From contig JAJDBS010000087.1 in the NCBI GenBank assembly GCA_029261235.1, positions 1 to 34,266 on the forward strand: a stretch of 34,266 nt of DNA, written 5' to 3'. Within the stretch, counting starts at the first letter, position 1, and every line of letters begins with the position of its first letter. The position numbers and the translations under genes were made by a program. The notes under the pieces were generated by a model. It was not told the origin of the DNA. It searched no databases and was given only the letters and a program-made list of their open reading frames with translations. This document shows, piece after piece, positions 23,565-31,633 of this stretch. Origin of the DNA: Nitrospirales bacterium. GTDB lineage: Bacteria > Nitrospirota > Nitrospiria > Nitrospirales > UBA8639.

Positions 23565-24032
23565 CTATTTCTGCTCATTCTTTGGTTTGGCGATGTGGGT
23601 GAGATAGTGATCGAGGTGTTTGGCAAATAATTGGCGATCACGGAGGCTTATGGCAGAAGGCCCTCCAGTTTCGATACCGCTAGCTCGTAGTGTCTCCATG
23701 AAATCTCGCATCGTCAGTTTGGCTTGAATCGTATCGGCCGAATGCATCTCACCGCGTGGATCAAGCGCATGACCACCTTTCTCGATGATCTCTGCGGCTA
23801 GGGGAATGTCGGCCGTAATCACCAGGTCGCCAGCTTCAAGTCTTTTCATGATTTCCGAATCAGCCACATCAAAACCATCGGCCACTTGGATGGCCGAAAT
23901 ATAGGGCGATGATGGGGTATAGAGCAGGCGATTCGCGACAAGTGTGACCTGCACAGCCGTCCGATCAGCCGCGCGAAACAAAATTTCCTTAATCACCTTA
24001 GGACAGGCATCAGCATCAACCCAAATTGCCAT
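23565..24032 (-). CDS. yaiI: YaiI/YqxD (UPF0178) family protein
   Basis: The 155-residue product matches the DUF188 family in full. It opens [15 protein letters not shown], followed by VTLVANRLL, then [18 protein letters not shown] and LDPRGE, and ends in a region with [16 protein letters not shown]. The conserved acidic residues suggest a PIN-like nuclease fold, but no activity is established. It lies 95 bases from ychJ on the same strand. The 162-base spacer upstream shows nothing recognisable. Confidence 0.9.
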   Translation of the reverse strand: MAIWVDADACPKVIKEILFRAADRTAVQVTLVANRLLYTPSSPYISAIQVADGFDVADSEIMKRLEAGDLVITADIPLAAEIIEKGGHALDPRGEMHSADTIQAKLTMRDFMETLRASGIETGGPSAISLRDRQLFAKHLDHYLTHIAKPKNEQK

Positions 24033-24194
24033 GGACTTCTTTCATTGTTTATGGGTTGAAAAGAAAGTTAGGAGTGTTAAGTATGCAGTCAAAATTGATA
24101 AAGGACTGGCAATCCAGGAATCTTATTCATTCCCAGTAACAATGGGTCCTATAGTTGAGGAAAGTTTCATCCTCATTGTTAATATTTACTTCAT

Positions 24195-25133
24195 TCACAT
24201 TTTATAGCTTAGGGGTGTTGCGAAGTCTGCCTGAAATTGTAACTCAATCGACACGTCAGTGGTCGGGTGGATTATTGTTAGCTTCGATTTTGCCATTTCC
24301 TCACGTTCAAATTTAAGAGCTTCAGCGCGATCTCCTAAGTATCGGGAAACGTTAGGTAAAACCAAAAAACCGCCTATTTGTTTGTCGTGGTGCCCAATAA
24401 CAAGCCCACCGAAACAGTTATGTGCGTGATTTCTACTAATTAGGCCAGAATTGTTGGTGATCAGAATGTTAGTTGGCCTTACCAAAATTTCTACACCATT
24501 TCGGAGAAAACGGCCACGATTAATCACAACCTTATTGGGTGGCTGGAAATCTATTTCAATAAGAATCTTTCGGTGCGCTTCACGCACACTTAGTTTCGTG
24601 CCAACAAGTTGAATATCCCATGGGTCGGTTGAATAATAGAGCTGATTATTCTTGATATGAAGAACTGGCGTATTAAATTCGTCAAATATGACTAAATTCA
24701 AAAGTAGATGGCCGTCAGCCATAATTAAGCCGAGAAGAGGACCATCGTCGACACTGATAGGTGCCATAGCGGTTCCGTAACCATGGTCTTCACAAGTGAA
24801 ACTATTTCCACCAATCTCAATTTTGGCTGTTTTCCCAGAGAAGTAGAGATTATAGGGTTTGGATACGCCATCCCTAAGATTAAAGGGAGACCGATTTGCT
24901 TCCCGCATCACTTCTTTGGGAAGCAAGCCTGCAGTCTTCTCTCGATGATGTTGATCACATAGAAGCGTTATATCGTCAGCAACATGGCATTTAACTTTTG
25001 CCCATTCTTCCATGTGCTCATATTCGTATAGAGGCAGTCCACATATCACGCACCCAAAACCACAACGTTGTCTGATTTTCCGTTGAATCGGGAGAGGTAT
25101 ATTTCTGCTATTGCACTCTTGATTTTTCGCCAT
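24195..25133 (-). CDS. HNH-nuclease-like protein, probably acquired
   Basis: The 312-residue product has an N-terminal HNH-type zinc-finger core: CGFGCVICG (Cys28, Cys31), YEYEH (His40) and DITLLCDQHH (Cys59, His62, His63). The central position usually Asn in HNH enzymes is Asp54 here. The remaining 240 residues form a long beta-rich region with repeated strands (NLYFSGKTAKIEIGG, HLLLNLVIFDEF) of unknown role, perhaps a binding or sensor domain. The gene is visibly AT-richer than neighbours: rows 24301-24360 and 24661-24720 hold 25 and 23 G+C of 60. It is an orphan without methylase or helicase partners, so a defence role is only a possibility. Confidence 0.7.
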   Translation of the reverse strand: MAKNQECNSRNIPLPIQRKIRQRCGFGCVICGLPLYEYEHMEEWAKVKCHVADDITLLCDQHHREKTAGLLPKEVMREANRSPFNLRDGVSKPYNLYFSGKTAKIEIGGNSFTCEDHGYGTAMAPISVDDGPLLGLIMADGHLLLNLVIFDEFNTPVLHIKNNQLYYSTDPWDIQLVGTKLSVREAHRKILIEIDFQPPNKVVINRGRFLRNGVEILVRPTNILITNNSGLISRNHAHNCFGGLVIGHHDKQIGGFLVLPNVSRYLGDRAEALKFEREEMAKSKLTIIHPTTDVSIELQFQADFATPLSYKM

Positions 25134-25237
25134 GATTATTCATTTATTGAGGCAACCATAAATAGATTGTTCTGCATAAGATGGAGAGTCCTGATTTCCT
25201 GTTCATGAAATAAACGAGTGGATTGCTGACAAATGTA

Positions 25238-25405
25238 TCATGTTGTTAAGCCAAACCTCGGTTGGATCATAATCCAACAAAATCCACCAATAAACGCAAT
25301 GCCGGTGGCAAGGTCGAGGGCGATTGGCCAGCAGTAGGAGTCTACTATCTAGTGCGCCAGTGTTGGTGAAAGGGTGCCGCCTAGATCGGCTATGGTGTTC
25401 ATTAG
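25238..25405 (-). pseudogene. Decayed C-terminal tail of an MFS transporter
   Basis: The minus-strand reading runs MNTIADLGGTLSPTLAH, a TAG stop, then IVDSYCWPIALDLATGIAF up to a stop. It is collinear with the last 55 residues of the intact transporter at 25766. By hand count 34 of 54 positions agree. One Trp codon has become TAG and no frameshift is present. It is a relic lying in the same orientation, about 350 bases past the intact gene. The remaining spacer holds the hairpin at 25490 and little else. Confidence 0.8.
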
Positions 25406-25489
25406 GAGGTGGGATTTCTAAACAAGGCGTACCTTTCAAGATTTTCCTGATGCTCTCTTAACCAGGAATTTGAGCGTCTCAGAAAGTGC

Positions 25490-25511
25490 GGGCTTCGCCG
25501 AAGCGAAGCCC
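25490..25511. other. Strong hairpin
   Basis: GGGCTTCGC, CGAA, GCGAAGCCC forms a perfect 9-base stem with a four-base loop, and flanking AGTG/CACT can extend it. It lies 29 bases past the 28-residue gene. No T tract follows on either strand, so it may be a transcript-stabilising end or a repeat unit rather than a classical terminator. Confidence 0.45.
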
Positions 25512-25539
25512 ACCACTTCCATCGAAGAAATCAGCTCGG

Positions 25540-25626
25540 TTATTTCTTCTTGTCCTTTTTTTTCTGTTGCTCGGTTTTTTGTTTTTGCGCTTTGTCTTTA
25601 TCTTTTTTTCCGCCTTTATCTCCCAT
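25540..25626 (-). CDS. 28-residue lysine-rich small protein
   Basis: A short frame encodes 28 residues, MGDKGGKKDKDKAQKQKTEQ and then Lys/Asp/Gln only, giving a strongly basic peptide with no hydrophobic core. An excellent SD, AAAGGAGGG at 25639-25631, sits 4 bases before the ATG. That is the best argument that it is translated. It probably is disordered and could bind nucleic acids. I recall similar short Lys-rich proteins in related bacteria but no function. It lies between the intact MFS gene and its decayed tail copy, on the same strand. Confidence 0.6.
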   Translation of the reverse strand: MGDKGGKKDKDKAQKQKTEQQKKKDKKK

Positions 25627-25765
25627 AGTACCCTCCTTTCTTTCTGAGATGGACTGTCCGTCCGTGGTAATCCCTATTGCGTGGATCTGTCACTGAAGAT
25701 GCCTCTTCTGTTCCAAAGCCGAAGCTCAGCTTACCATGCAAATGAACAATCTGGAGGAAGTTTCT

Positions 25766-27073
25766 TTATTCATGTTTCAGCCCGAGACCGGGTTTAACGA
25801 AGAACCAACAGAGTCCACCCATAAACGCAATTCCTGCGGCGAGGCCGAGGGCGATGGGCCAGCCGTACGTGTCTGCAATCCAGGGGGTCAGTGTTGGGGA
25901 GAGTGTGCCGCCTAGATTGGCGCCGGTGTTCATGAGGCCGGAGAGTGTGCCTGCGTAGGGTTTCGAAAGGTCGGTTGTGGCAGACCAAAAAGGGCCGACG
26001 GTGAAGTAGAGCCAACCTGCCCCTAATGACAAAAATCCAATGGCGACATAGGGGGCTTCAACATTTGCCCCGATGATGATGAATAACGCCGCCAGGATCA
26101 TTCCTGTTCCACCGACGCTCGCTCTTCCCCAATTGATACCGTATTTTTCTGATAGCCTATCGGTGACCCAGCCTCCCAATGGACAAAAAATTGTCATGGC
26201 GATGAATGGGGCCGAGGCAAAGAAGGCACCTTGGAGGATGGCGAAACCTCTGACATTGACCAGATAGAGATAGAACCAGGACATGTAGATGTAGGCCACG
26301 TATCCCAAGCATGTGTAACTGATCGTGAGCCACCAGACGGTGGGTGTGGTGAGGATGGCTTTCCAGGGGACCTGTTCTGGTTTCTGAGCATCGTCTTCAC
26401 TTTTATCCTTCCCTTCAATGATGCTGACTTCGGCTTCGTTGATGTGGGGATGTTGACGAGGAAGGTCCGTGGCATACCAATACCAGAGAAGTGCGATCAG
26501 GAGGCCGAGTAGCCCAGCAGCATAGAAGGCTGTTTGCCAGCCATAGTTCACCATGATCCAGGCTGTGACGGGTGGTGTGAGAGCTGAGCCGATGCCGATG
26601 CCGCCGATTGTGATGCCAATGCCTAGGCCGCGTTCTTGAGGTGGATGCCAGTTTGCAATTGATCGATTGAAGTTGGGAAGAGCCGCCGCTTCGCCTATGC
26701 CGATGAGAAATCTCACGACCGCAAGCGAGCCCATAATGCCGATAAGATTGACTAGGGGAAGGGTTGGAGCAAGAGCTGTGAGTGCCGTGAAGATTGACCA
26801 CCAAATGACGGCAAAGGTCAGTACGCGGCGTGGTCCCCAGCGGTCGCCCATCCATCCACCTGGAACTTGAAAGAGCGCATAGCCAAATACGAAGGCTGAA
26901 AATATCTGTCCCATTTGCAGGTCACTGAGTCCTAACGCGGGCATCATGTGTCTGGCAGTGACAGAGATGTTGACGCGATCGATGTAGGTGACGATGCTAA
27001 TGAGGAGCAGAAGAAAGAGAATTCTCCATCGGATACCTGTTGGTTGGCTTGAATTGGGAGGCGTGAGAGTCAT
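25766..27073 (-). CDS. Major facilitator superfamily transporter, ACS-like
   Basis: The 435-residue product has about 12 membrane segments. The ACS (anion:cation symporter) family opening YIDRVNISVTA comes first. The loop motif GDRWGPRRVL lies between segments 2 and 3, and RFLIGIGEAAALPNFNRSIANW falls around segment 4. A short charged central loop (EGKDKSEDDAQKPE) divides the two halves. This family moves organic anions such as hexuronates, glucarate or phthalate with protons. The sequence does not tell the substrate. No sugar-acid enzymes adjoin. A degraded copy of its last 55 codons lies downstream at 25238-25405. Confidence 0.87.
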   Translation of the reverse strand: MTLTPPNSSQPTGIRWRILFLLLLISIVTYIDRVNISVTARHMMPALGLSDLQMGQIFSAFVFGYALFQVPGGWMGDRWGPRRVLTFAVIWWSIFTALTALAPTLPLVNLIGIMGSLAVVRFLIGIGEAAALPNFNRSIANWHPPQERGLGIGITIGGIGIGSALTPPVTAWIMVNYGWQTAFYAAGLLGLLIALLWYWYATDLPRQHPHINEAEVSIIEGKDKSEDDAQKPEQVPWKAILTTPTVWWLTISYTCLGYVAYIYMSWFYLYLVNVRGFAILQGAFFASAPFIAMTIFCPLGGWVTDRLSEKYGINWGRASVGGTGMILAALFIIIGANVEAPYVAIGFLSLGAGWLYFTVGPFWSATTDLSKPYAGTLSGLMNTGANLGGTLSPTLTPWIADTYGWPIALGLAAGIAFMGGLCWFFVKPGLGLKHE

Positions 27074-27358
27074 GAAAAATGGAAAAGAGGCACGCTGTCT
27101 TTACTGAGCCGTTGATGGAACTGTCAGATGTTTGAATATCTGTTGATTGGTGTCAACGGAGGAGGTCATTATCATCCACGATCGACCGTATTTTAGCAGG
27201 GATCGTGAATGGTCGGAAGTTGGAAAAATGGCCAAGATTATCTTTTCTTTTCATCTTTTGTTGATTGCAAGGCCCTCTCCATGGTAGATGGGATCCATTG
27301 AAGAGGTGATCCATTCCATTCGGGTCGGTTGTTGATCATACTAGCAGGAGGGTGACAC
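27074..27358. other. Divergent spacer
   Basis: This 285-base spacer separates the divergent MFS and histone-like genes. CACGATC (27177-27183) and GATCGTG (27201-27207) form an inverted repeat with a 17-base gap, possibly a regulatory site. AGGAGG at 27346-27351 is the SD of the next gene. Nothing else is recognised. Confidence 0.35.
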
Positions 27359-28255
27359 ATGGCTGTTAAGGCCAAGCCGAAGTCTCAGAAAAAAGTGACA
27401 ACGAAGTCCAAGGCTGTGTCGAAGAAACCCGTAAAAGACAAAAAGGTCTTGTCCAAAAAGGTCAAGCCGAAACCGAAACCTCAAAAGGCCAAGGTTGTGA
27501 CGAAATCTAAACCGAAGTCTAAGGGAGCGACACCACAGGCTTCCTTACGATCGAAAGTGAAGCCTGCAAAGGCGTCGAAAGGTACAGCGAAAACATTGAC
27601 AACAGTAACAAAGACGACAAAATCAACAGTGAGTACCAAAAAACATAATCCGGTCAAAAAGGCTGTAGTGTCCAGCACTCGAGCTACAGCTAAGCCGACA
27701 ACCAAGAATCAGAAGACTTCTGCAACTGGAACAGCGAAGAACGTGAAGGGTGCCAAGGTTGCTCTGGGAACCAAAGTTCTTGGTCAAGGGAAAAAGGGAG
27801 CGAGTACGGCGAAGAACGTTGCCTCATCCACCAAGAAATCTGTTGCCAAAAAGGCCACAAAACAAGACTCAGATAAGACGGTCGAGTTGGTGTCTTCCGT
27901 GTTGACTACTCTGCAAGGCAAGAAATCATCGGTATCTAAAGGTGCTGTTGATAAGTCGGTGGCGGTGCTATCGAATGACATTGATGCTGAATTGGACGTT
28001 GAAGTGGAAGATGCGAGAGGCATGACGCTCGAGACGTTAACCGCGGAACTGACGGATGACTCAGATGACATCGATGAGGCTGACCTGGACGATGACTTCG
28101 CTGACGATGATTTTTCCGAAGATTTGGCCGATGAGGCCGACGAAGACTTAGATCAGACCGAAGATTTAGCTGAGGAACTCGGCCCAGGGAAATTCATTCG
28201 AGAGCCTGAAGGGAACAACAGGGATGATGAAGATGAAGGCCCACGTTCCTGGTAA
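27359..28255 (+). CDS. Histone-H1-like basic protein with acidic C-terminal tail
   Basis: The 298-residue product is low-complexity. Residues 1-170 are Lys/Ala/Ser/Thr/Pro-rich with KPK, KSK and KKA repeats, as in the tails of histone H1 and bacterial H1-like proteins. A short helix-capable section follows at about 177-210 (VELVSSVLTTLQGKK). Residues 210-285 are strongly acidic (DDSDDIDEADLDDDFADDDF). AGGAGG at 27346-27351 precedes the ATG by 7 bases. The basic part would bind DNA or RNA. The acidic tail may balance its charge or compete for binding (inference). It is not a known architecture to me. The signal is composition only, so homology claims need care. Confidence 0.65.
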   Translation: MAVKAKPKSQKKVTTKSKAVSKKPVKDKKVLSKKVKPKPKPQKAKVVTKSKPKSKGATPQASLRSKVKPAKASKGTAKTLTTVTKTTKSTVSTKKHNPVKKAVVSSTRATAKPTTKNQKTSATGTAKNVKGAKVALGTKVLGQGKKGASTAKNVASSTKKSVAKKATKQDSDKTVELVSSVLTTLQGKKSSVSKGAVDKSVAVLSNDIDAELDVEVEDARGMTLETLTAELTDDSDDIDEADLDDDFADDDFSEDLADEADEDLDQTEDLAEELGPGKFIREPEGNNRDDEDEGPRSW

Positions 28256-28409
28256 ACGGCGGTCGTCTTAGGTTCTCTCTTGCCTTTTCTTGTTTTGACC
28301 TCCTATCGCTCCCGTACTGTACTGGGCGTGTTCTTGTTCACGTGTGTGATTTCCTGTTACAAGTAGATAGGAAATCTAAGCCGTTTCGATACTGCTAGAA
28401 GGAGAATTC

Positions 28410-29207
28410 ATGTCGGAAGAATACGGACTACCTCGCATTGGTGACCCTGCGCCAGATTTTTCAGCTGTGACCACGCAACAGACTGATTTTAATTTTAGTG
28501 CTTGGCAAGAGCAACATTGGGTTGTGCTCTTTTCTCACCCTGCGGATTTTACACCCGTCTGTACGACTGAATTGATTGCGTTTGCCCGTCAAGATGATCT
28601 CTTTCGCCAGCGGAAAGTGAAACTGATTGGACTGAGCGTGGATAGCATTCATGCGCATTTAGCGTGGGTGCGGAATATTCAAGACAAGATGAATGTGAGT
28701 ATTTCGTTTCCGATGATTGCGGATTCGGATATGAAGATCGCAAAGCTCTATGGGATGATTCATCCCAATGCGAGTTCTACGGCGACGGTGCGTGCTGTGT
28801 TTATCATTGATCCCAAGCGTGTGATTCGAGCGTTGGTGTATTACCCCTTAAATGCGGGGCGGAATGTGGACGAAATTTTACGATTAGTGACGGCCTTGCA
28901 GACGACTCAACGCTTTTCCTGTGCAACACCAGCTAATTGGCAAGAAGGCGATAAGGTGGTCGTGCCTCCTCCGAAAACCCTTCAAGAAGTTGAACAGTCT
29001 TTGGCTCACTCTGATTACGATCACCAAGATTTTTATTTAGCATTCAAGGATATTACCCAACCTCCTGAACCCAGTGTTTCCACACCACCTGAATCTGATC
29101 CAAACGCCAAGAAAGAGGAGGCGCCGAAGTCTCCTGAGTTTCCGGCAGCCACACCTGCTGACGAAAACGGGGCTGCCTCAACCGAAACCGCTCCTCCAAC
29201 ATCCTAG
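28410..29207 (+). CDS. Peroxiredoxin of the Prx6 type with long disordered tail
   Basis: The 265-residue product is a thiol peroxidase. Peroxidatic Cys51 lies in PADFTPVCTTE, with Thr48 and Arg128 completing the active site. The Prx6-type C-terminal part follows (FIIDPKRVIRALVYYPLNAGRN, and Cys171 in RFSCATPANW). It would reduce peroxides in the cytoplasm; no signal peptide is present. The family ends near residue 215. The last 50 residues here are Pro, Ala, Glu and Thr-rich and look disordered, an unusual addition. GAAGGAGAA lies about 6 bases before the ATG. The histone-like gene ends 154 bases upstream on the same strand. Confidence 0.92.
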   Translation: MSEEYGLPRIGDPAPDFSAVTTQQTDFNFSAWQEQHWVVLFSHPADFTPVCTTELIAFARQDDLFRQRKVKLIGLSVDSIHAHLAWVRNIQDKMNVSISFPMIADSDMKIAKLYGMIHPNASSTATVRAVFIIDPKRVIRALVYYPLNAGRNVDEILRLVTALQTTQRFSCATPANWQEGDKVVVPPPKTLQEVEQSLAHSDYDHQDFYLAFKDITQPPEPSVSTPPESDPNAKKEEAPKSPEFPAATPADENGAASTETAPPTS

Positions 29208-29317
29208 CCTCGTCTTTTTCTATTCCGTGAGGCCAAGGTCTATCCGGGTTCTTCTACAGCCAACGTTTCGAAGGCCAAACCTTGTTATGGTTCTCCTCAA
29301 TTTTTCTTTTCTTGATC

Positions 29318-29438
29318 GGGAATGTTGAAAAAAGCCACCAGCGGCGTTCTCGCCATTTTGTCGTGTTCACGTACTGAAATTACTCTCCGCGCGTCAAAAG
29401 GGCTGTGCCCTTGCTGGATGACTTTTGGGACCATTCCC
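29318..29438 (+). repeat. Dispersed palindromic repeat, copy 3
   Basis: This copy spans 121 bases, from GGGAATGTTGAAAAAA to TTTTGGGACCATTCCC. The inner part CACCAGCGGCGTTCTCGCC matches the others, as do GTCGTGTTCACGTAC and CCTTGCTGGATGAC near the right end. It is the compact form of the element and lies between the peroxiredoxin and the pentapeptide-like gene. Confidence 0.7.
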
Positions 29439-29533
29439 GTCAGCTGCTGGCAACACAATTTCCTGGAGTATTTACGAGCTATCTTTGAGGAATATTCAAC
29501 AGCCCTCGATCTGGTGTTCAGACGCAAAATCCT

Positions 29534-30655
29534 ATGGAGTTCATGTTGAACGAACGACCATATAGTCATCAGACCTTGCTCATGCTTTGTGTGATGCTTC
29601 TGTGTCTGACTGGTGGCATGATTGAGTCGGCCGGGGCTTGCCGTGTACTTGAACCACCGCCTCAGGCCATTAATACGCTGTGGGTTCATCTTGAAGGTTT
29701 GTGTTTTACCTCAGATCAGCGTGAATGGACCGTGAAAGGGAATGATGTGTTGGAGGCCGTGAAAAATGGGAAAAATCTTGATTTTCAAGGCACATTGATC
29801 GTTGATGATGTGATGTTTGATGAATTGCCTTTGCAGGCTGTTGTCGATCTTCCAGATCTTCCTGCCGCTATTCAAGAACGCCTTCAGCAACAAGGCGTGG
29901 CTATGGTTCGAGTGATTCCGGGCTCCATCACTATTCGCGATAGCCAATTTGAAAAAAATTTCGCGACCAACTTGGTCAACGATGTCTTGGTCGTATTGGG
30001 CGAAGTGAACATTTCTGGTTCCACGTTTTTGCAGTCACTAGATTTTTCGAAAATTATGTTTGCCAAGCCAGTCGTGTTCACTGACGTGAATGTGGAGAAT
30101 GAGGGATTTTTTATTGGGGCGCAATTTGAAGACACCGTTGATTTTTCACACACTAATTTTGGAACCCATTCACGATTTCATGAAGCGATATTTCGAGCGC
30201 CAGTGACCTTTGCTGACGTGCAGTTCCAAGGCGTGGCGGAATTTCTGGAAGTGCAGTTCCAGCAAGCGGCCGACTTTTCTCGGGCAAATTTCATGAGTGG
30301 CACGGGGTTTTCTGGATCTGTTTTTCGTGGCCATGCCGATTTTTCAGGGATCAAGACCGAGCGAGAGGTTTATTTTCGTTTCAGTGAATTCAAACAACAG
30401 GTGTCTTTTCGTGATGCGGACATTCGAAATGTGCTCGATTTTTCCAATTCCCGCTTTGAGGGAGAGCATGATTTTTCACATGCGGAGTTTGTCGTCGCCC
30501 CAGATTTTACGGCGAGTAATATTTCTGTGGATGTCTCTGTTTCTGGACGGAAGCCAAGTCAACAATCTCAATGGTTACTCTTCGGCGGGTTAATCATGTT
30601 GGTGGCTATCTACCTGTGGATATCTAAGAGGGGAATACGAGGCCATTCGGCCTGA
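29534..30655 (+). CDS. Exported pentapeptide-repeat-like protein with C-terminal membrane anchor
   Basis: The 373-residue product has a hydrophobic N-terminal signal (TLLMLCVMLLCLTGGM) and a mature part beginning near GACRVLEPP. From about residue 125 to 345 it shows spaced phenylalanines in the pattern F..A.F or VDFSHTNF, ADFSRANF, HDFSHAEF. These are the right-handed beta-helix turns of pentapeptide-repeat proteins. The C-terminus has one membrane segment (WLLFGGLIMLVAIYLWI) and a short basic end, so it is anchored with the repeats outside. The ATG at 29534 lacks an SD; ATG 29543 has GGAG only 3 bases upstream. Known pentapeptide proteins are cytoplasmic DNA mimics; an exported anchored form suggests a structural role. 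Confidence 0.7.
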   Translation: MEFMLNERPYSHQTLLMLCVMLLCLTGGMIESAGACRVLEPPPQAINTLWVHLEGLCFTSDQREWTVKGNDVLEAVKNGKNLDFQGTLIVDDVMFDELPLQAVVDLPDLPAAIQERLQQQGVAMVRVIPGSITIRDSQFEKNFATNLVNDVLVVLGEVNISGSTFLQSLDFSKIMFAKPVVFTDVNVENEGFFIGAQFEDTVDFSHTNFGTHSRFHEAIFRAPVTFADVQFQGVAEFLEVQFQQAADFSRANFMSGTGFSGSVFRGHADFSGIKTEREVYFRFSEFKQQVSFRDADIRNVLDFSNSRFEGEHDFSHAEFVVAPDFTASNISVDVSVSGRKPSQQSQWLLFGGLIMLVAIYLWISKRGIRGHSA

Positions 30656-30749
30656 ACCACTATATTTTGATAGGGGATTGCAGCTTCCCACAAAAGATGG
30701 TATACCACTTTTATCTTCCGCTCTCTTGGTTTTGCAGAAAGGCTTGTGA

Positions 30750-31577
30750 TTGGATTCTGCCCCTTCCCTTGATTTTCAGGATATTTCCGATCTTGATGAT
30801 GAACAGGCTTATGAGGTCAAACTTGAGGCTTTTACTGGTCCCATGGACCTCCTTCTTCATCTTATTCGAAAGCAAAAGGTCAATATCTACGATATTCCGA
30901 TTGCGTTGATTGCTCGCCAGTATTTGGAATATCTCTCTTTGATGAAGACGCTGAATTTGTCTTTGGCTGGAGAGTTTTTAGTGATGGCGTCTACGCTGCT
31001 GTATATCAAGTCTCGGACGTTGCTCCCAAAAGAAGAGAAGATCGAGGCTGAAGATGAAGAGGTGATCGATCCTCGCAGTGAATTGGTGCGGCAACTTATC
31101 GAGTATGAACGTTTTAAAGACGCGGCAGGGAGCTTAGTCGTCCGGGAACGAATTTGGCAGGCTTCCTTCACTCGTGATCCGCTTCCAGTCCCAAAGGCAT
31201 CTGAGGCAGAAGAGGATGTCTGGACGGAAGATTTACAATTATTTGATCTGCTGAGTGCACTCCAGGGAGTGCTTGATCAAGCGCCTTCAGATACGTACGT
31301 CGAGGTTTCACGAGAAAATTGGACTATTGAGGAACGCATTCAAGTGGTCATGGAACGATTGGAAACCGAAGTGGCCATTCCCTTTGAGGACCTTTTTGAA
31401 AAGCAGTGGTCGCGCCCAATCATTATCGTGACATTTTTAGGGTTATTGGAACTCGTCCGGATGAATTTGGTTCGGCTCTTTCAAGAGGAATGGTTTGGCA
31501 CGATTCATGTAACCCGTCGATTTGTGCCAGAAGTTGAAGCCGATACTCCAGGCCCTGTTTTGCCAGAGGATGTGTAG
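30750..31577 (+). CDS. scpA: Segregation and condensation protein A
   Basis: The 275-residue product is the kleisin subunit of the bacterial SMC condensin. The N-terminal pattern YEVKLEAFTGPMDLLLHLIRKQKVNIYDI and the segment LVMASTLLYIKSRTLLP are diagnostic. The C-terminal winged helix (IIIVTFLGLLELVRM) that binds the SMC head is present. It starts with TTG at 30750, supported by AGAAAGG 7 bases upstream. scpB follows after 56 bases, the usual order, so the two are probably cotranscribed. The SMC gene is not in this window. Confidence 0.95.
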   Translation: MDSAPSLDFQDISDLDDEQAYEVKLEAFTGPMDLLLHLIRKQKVNIYDIPIALIARQYLEYLSLMKTLNLSLAGEFLVMASTLLYIKSRTLLPKEEKIEAEDEEVIDPRSELVRQLIEYERFKDAAGSLVVRERIWQASFTRDPLPVPKASEAEEDVWTEDLQLFDLLSALQGVLDQAPSDTYVEVSRENWTIEERIQVVMERLETEVAIPFEDLFEKQWSRPIIIVTFLGLLELVRMNLVRLFQEEWFGTIHVTRRFVPEVEADTPGPVLPEDV

Positions 31578-31633
31578 AAGCTGTTGGCTCTTGTGTTCTG
31601 TGATACATCGATCGAGTTTATAGAGGGGGATTT

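Noticed and set aside
25794-26855. Several long frames across the MFS gene
   Set aside because: Their His/Arg/Pro-rich composition is typical of shifted reading of a GC-rich membrane-protein gene.
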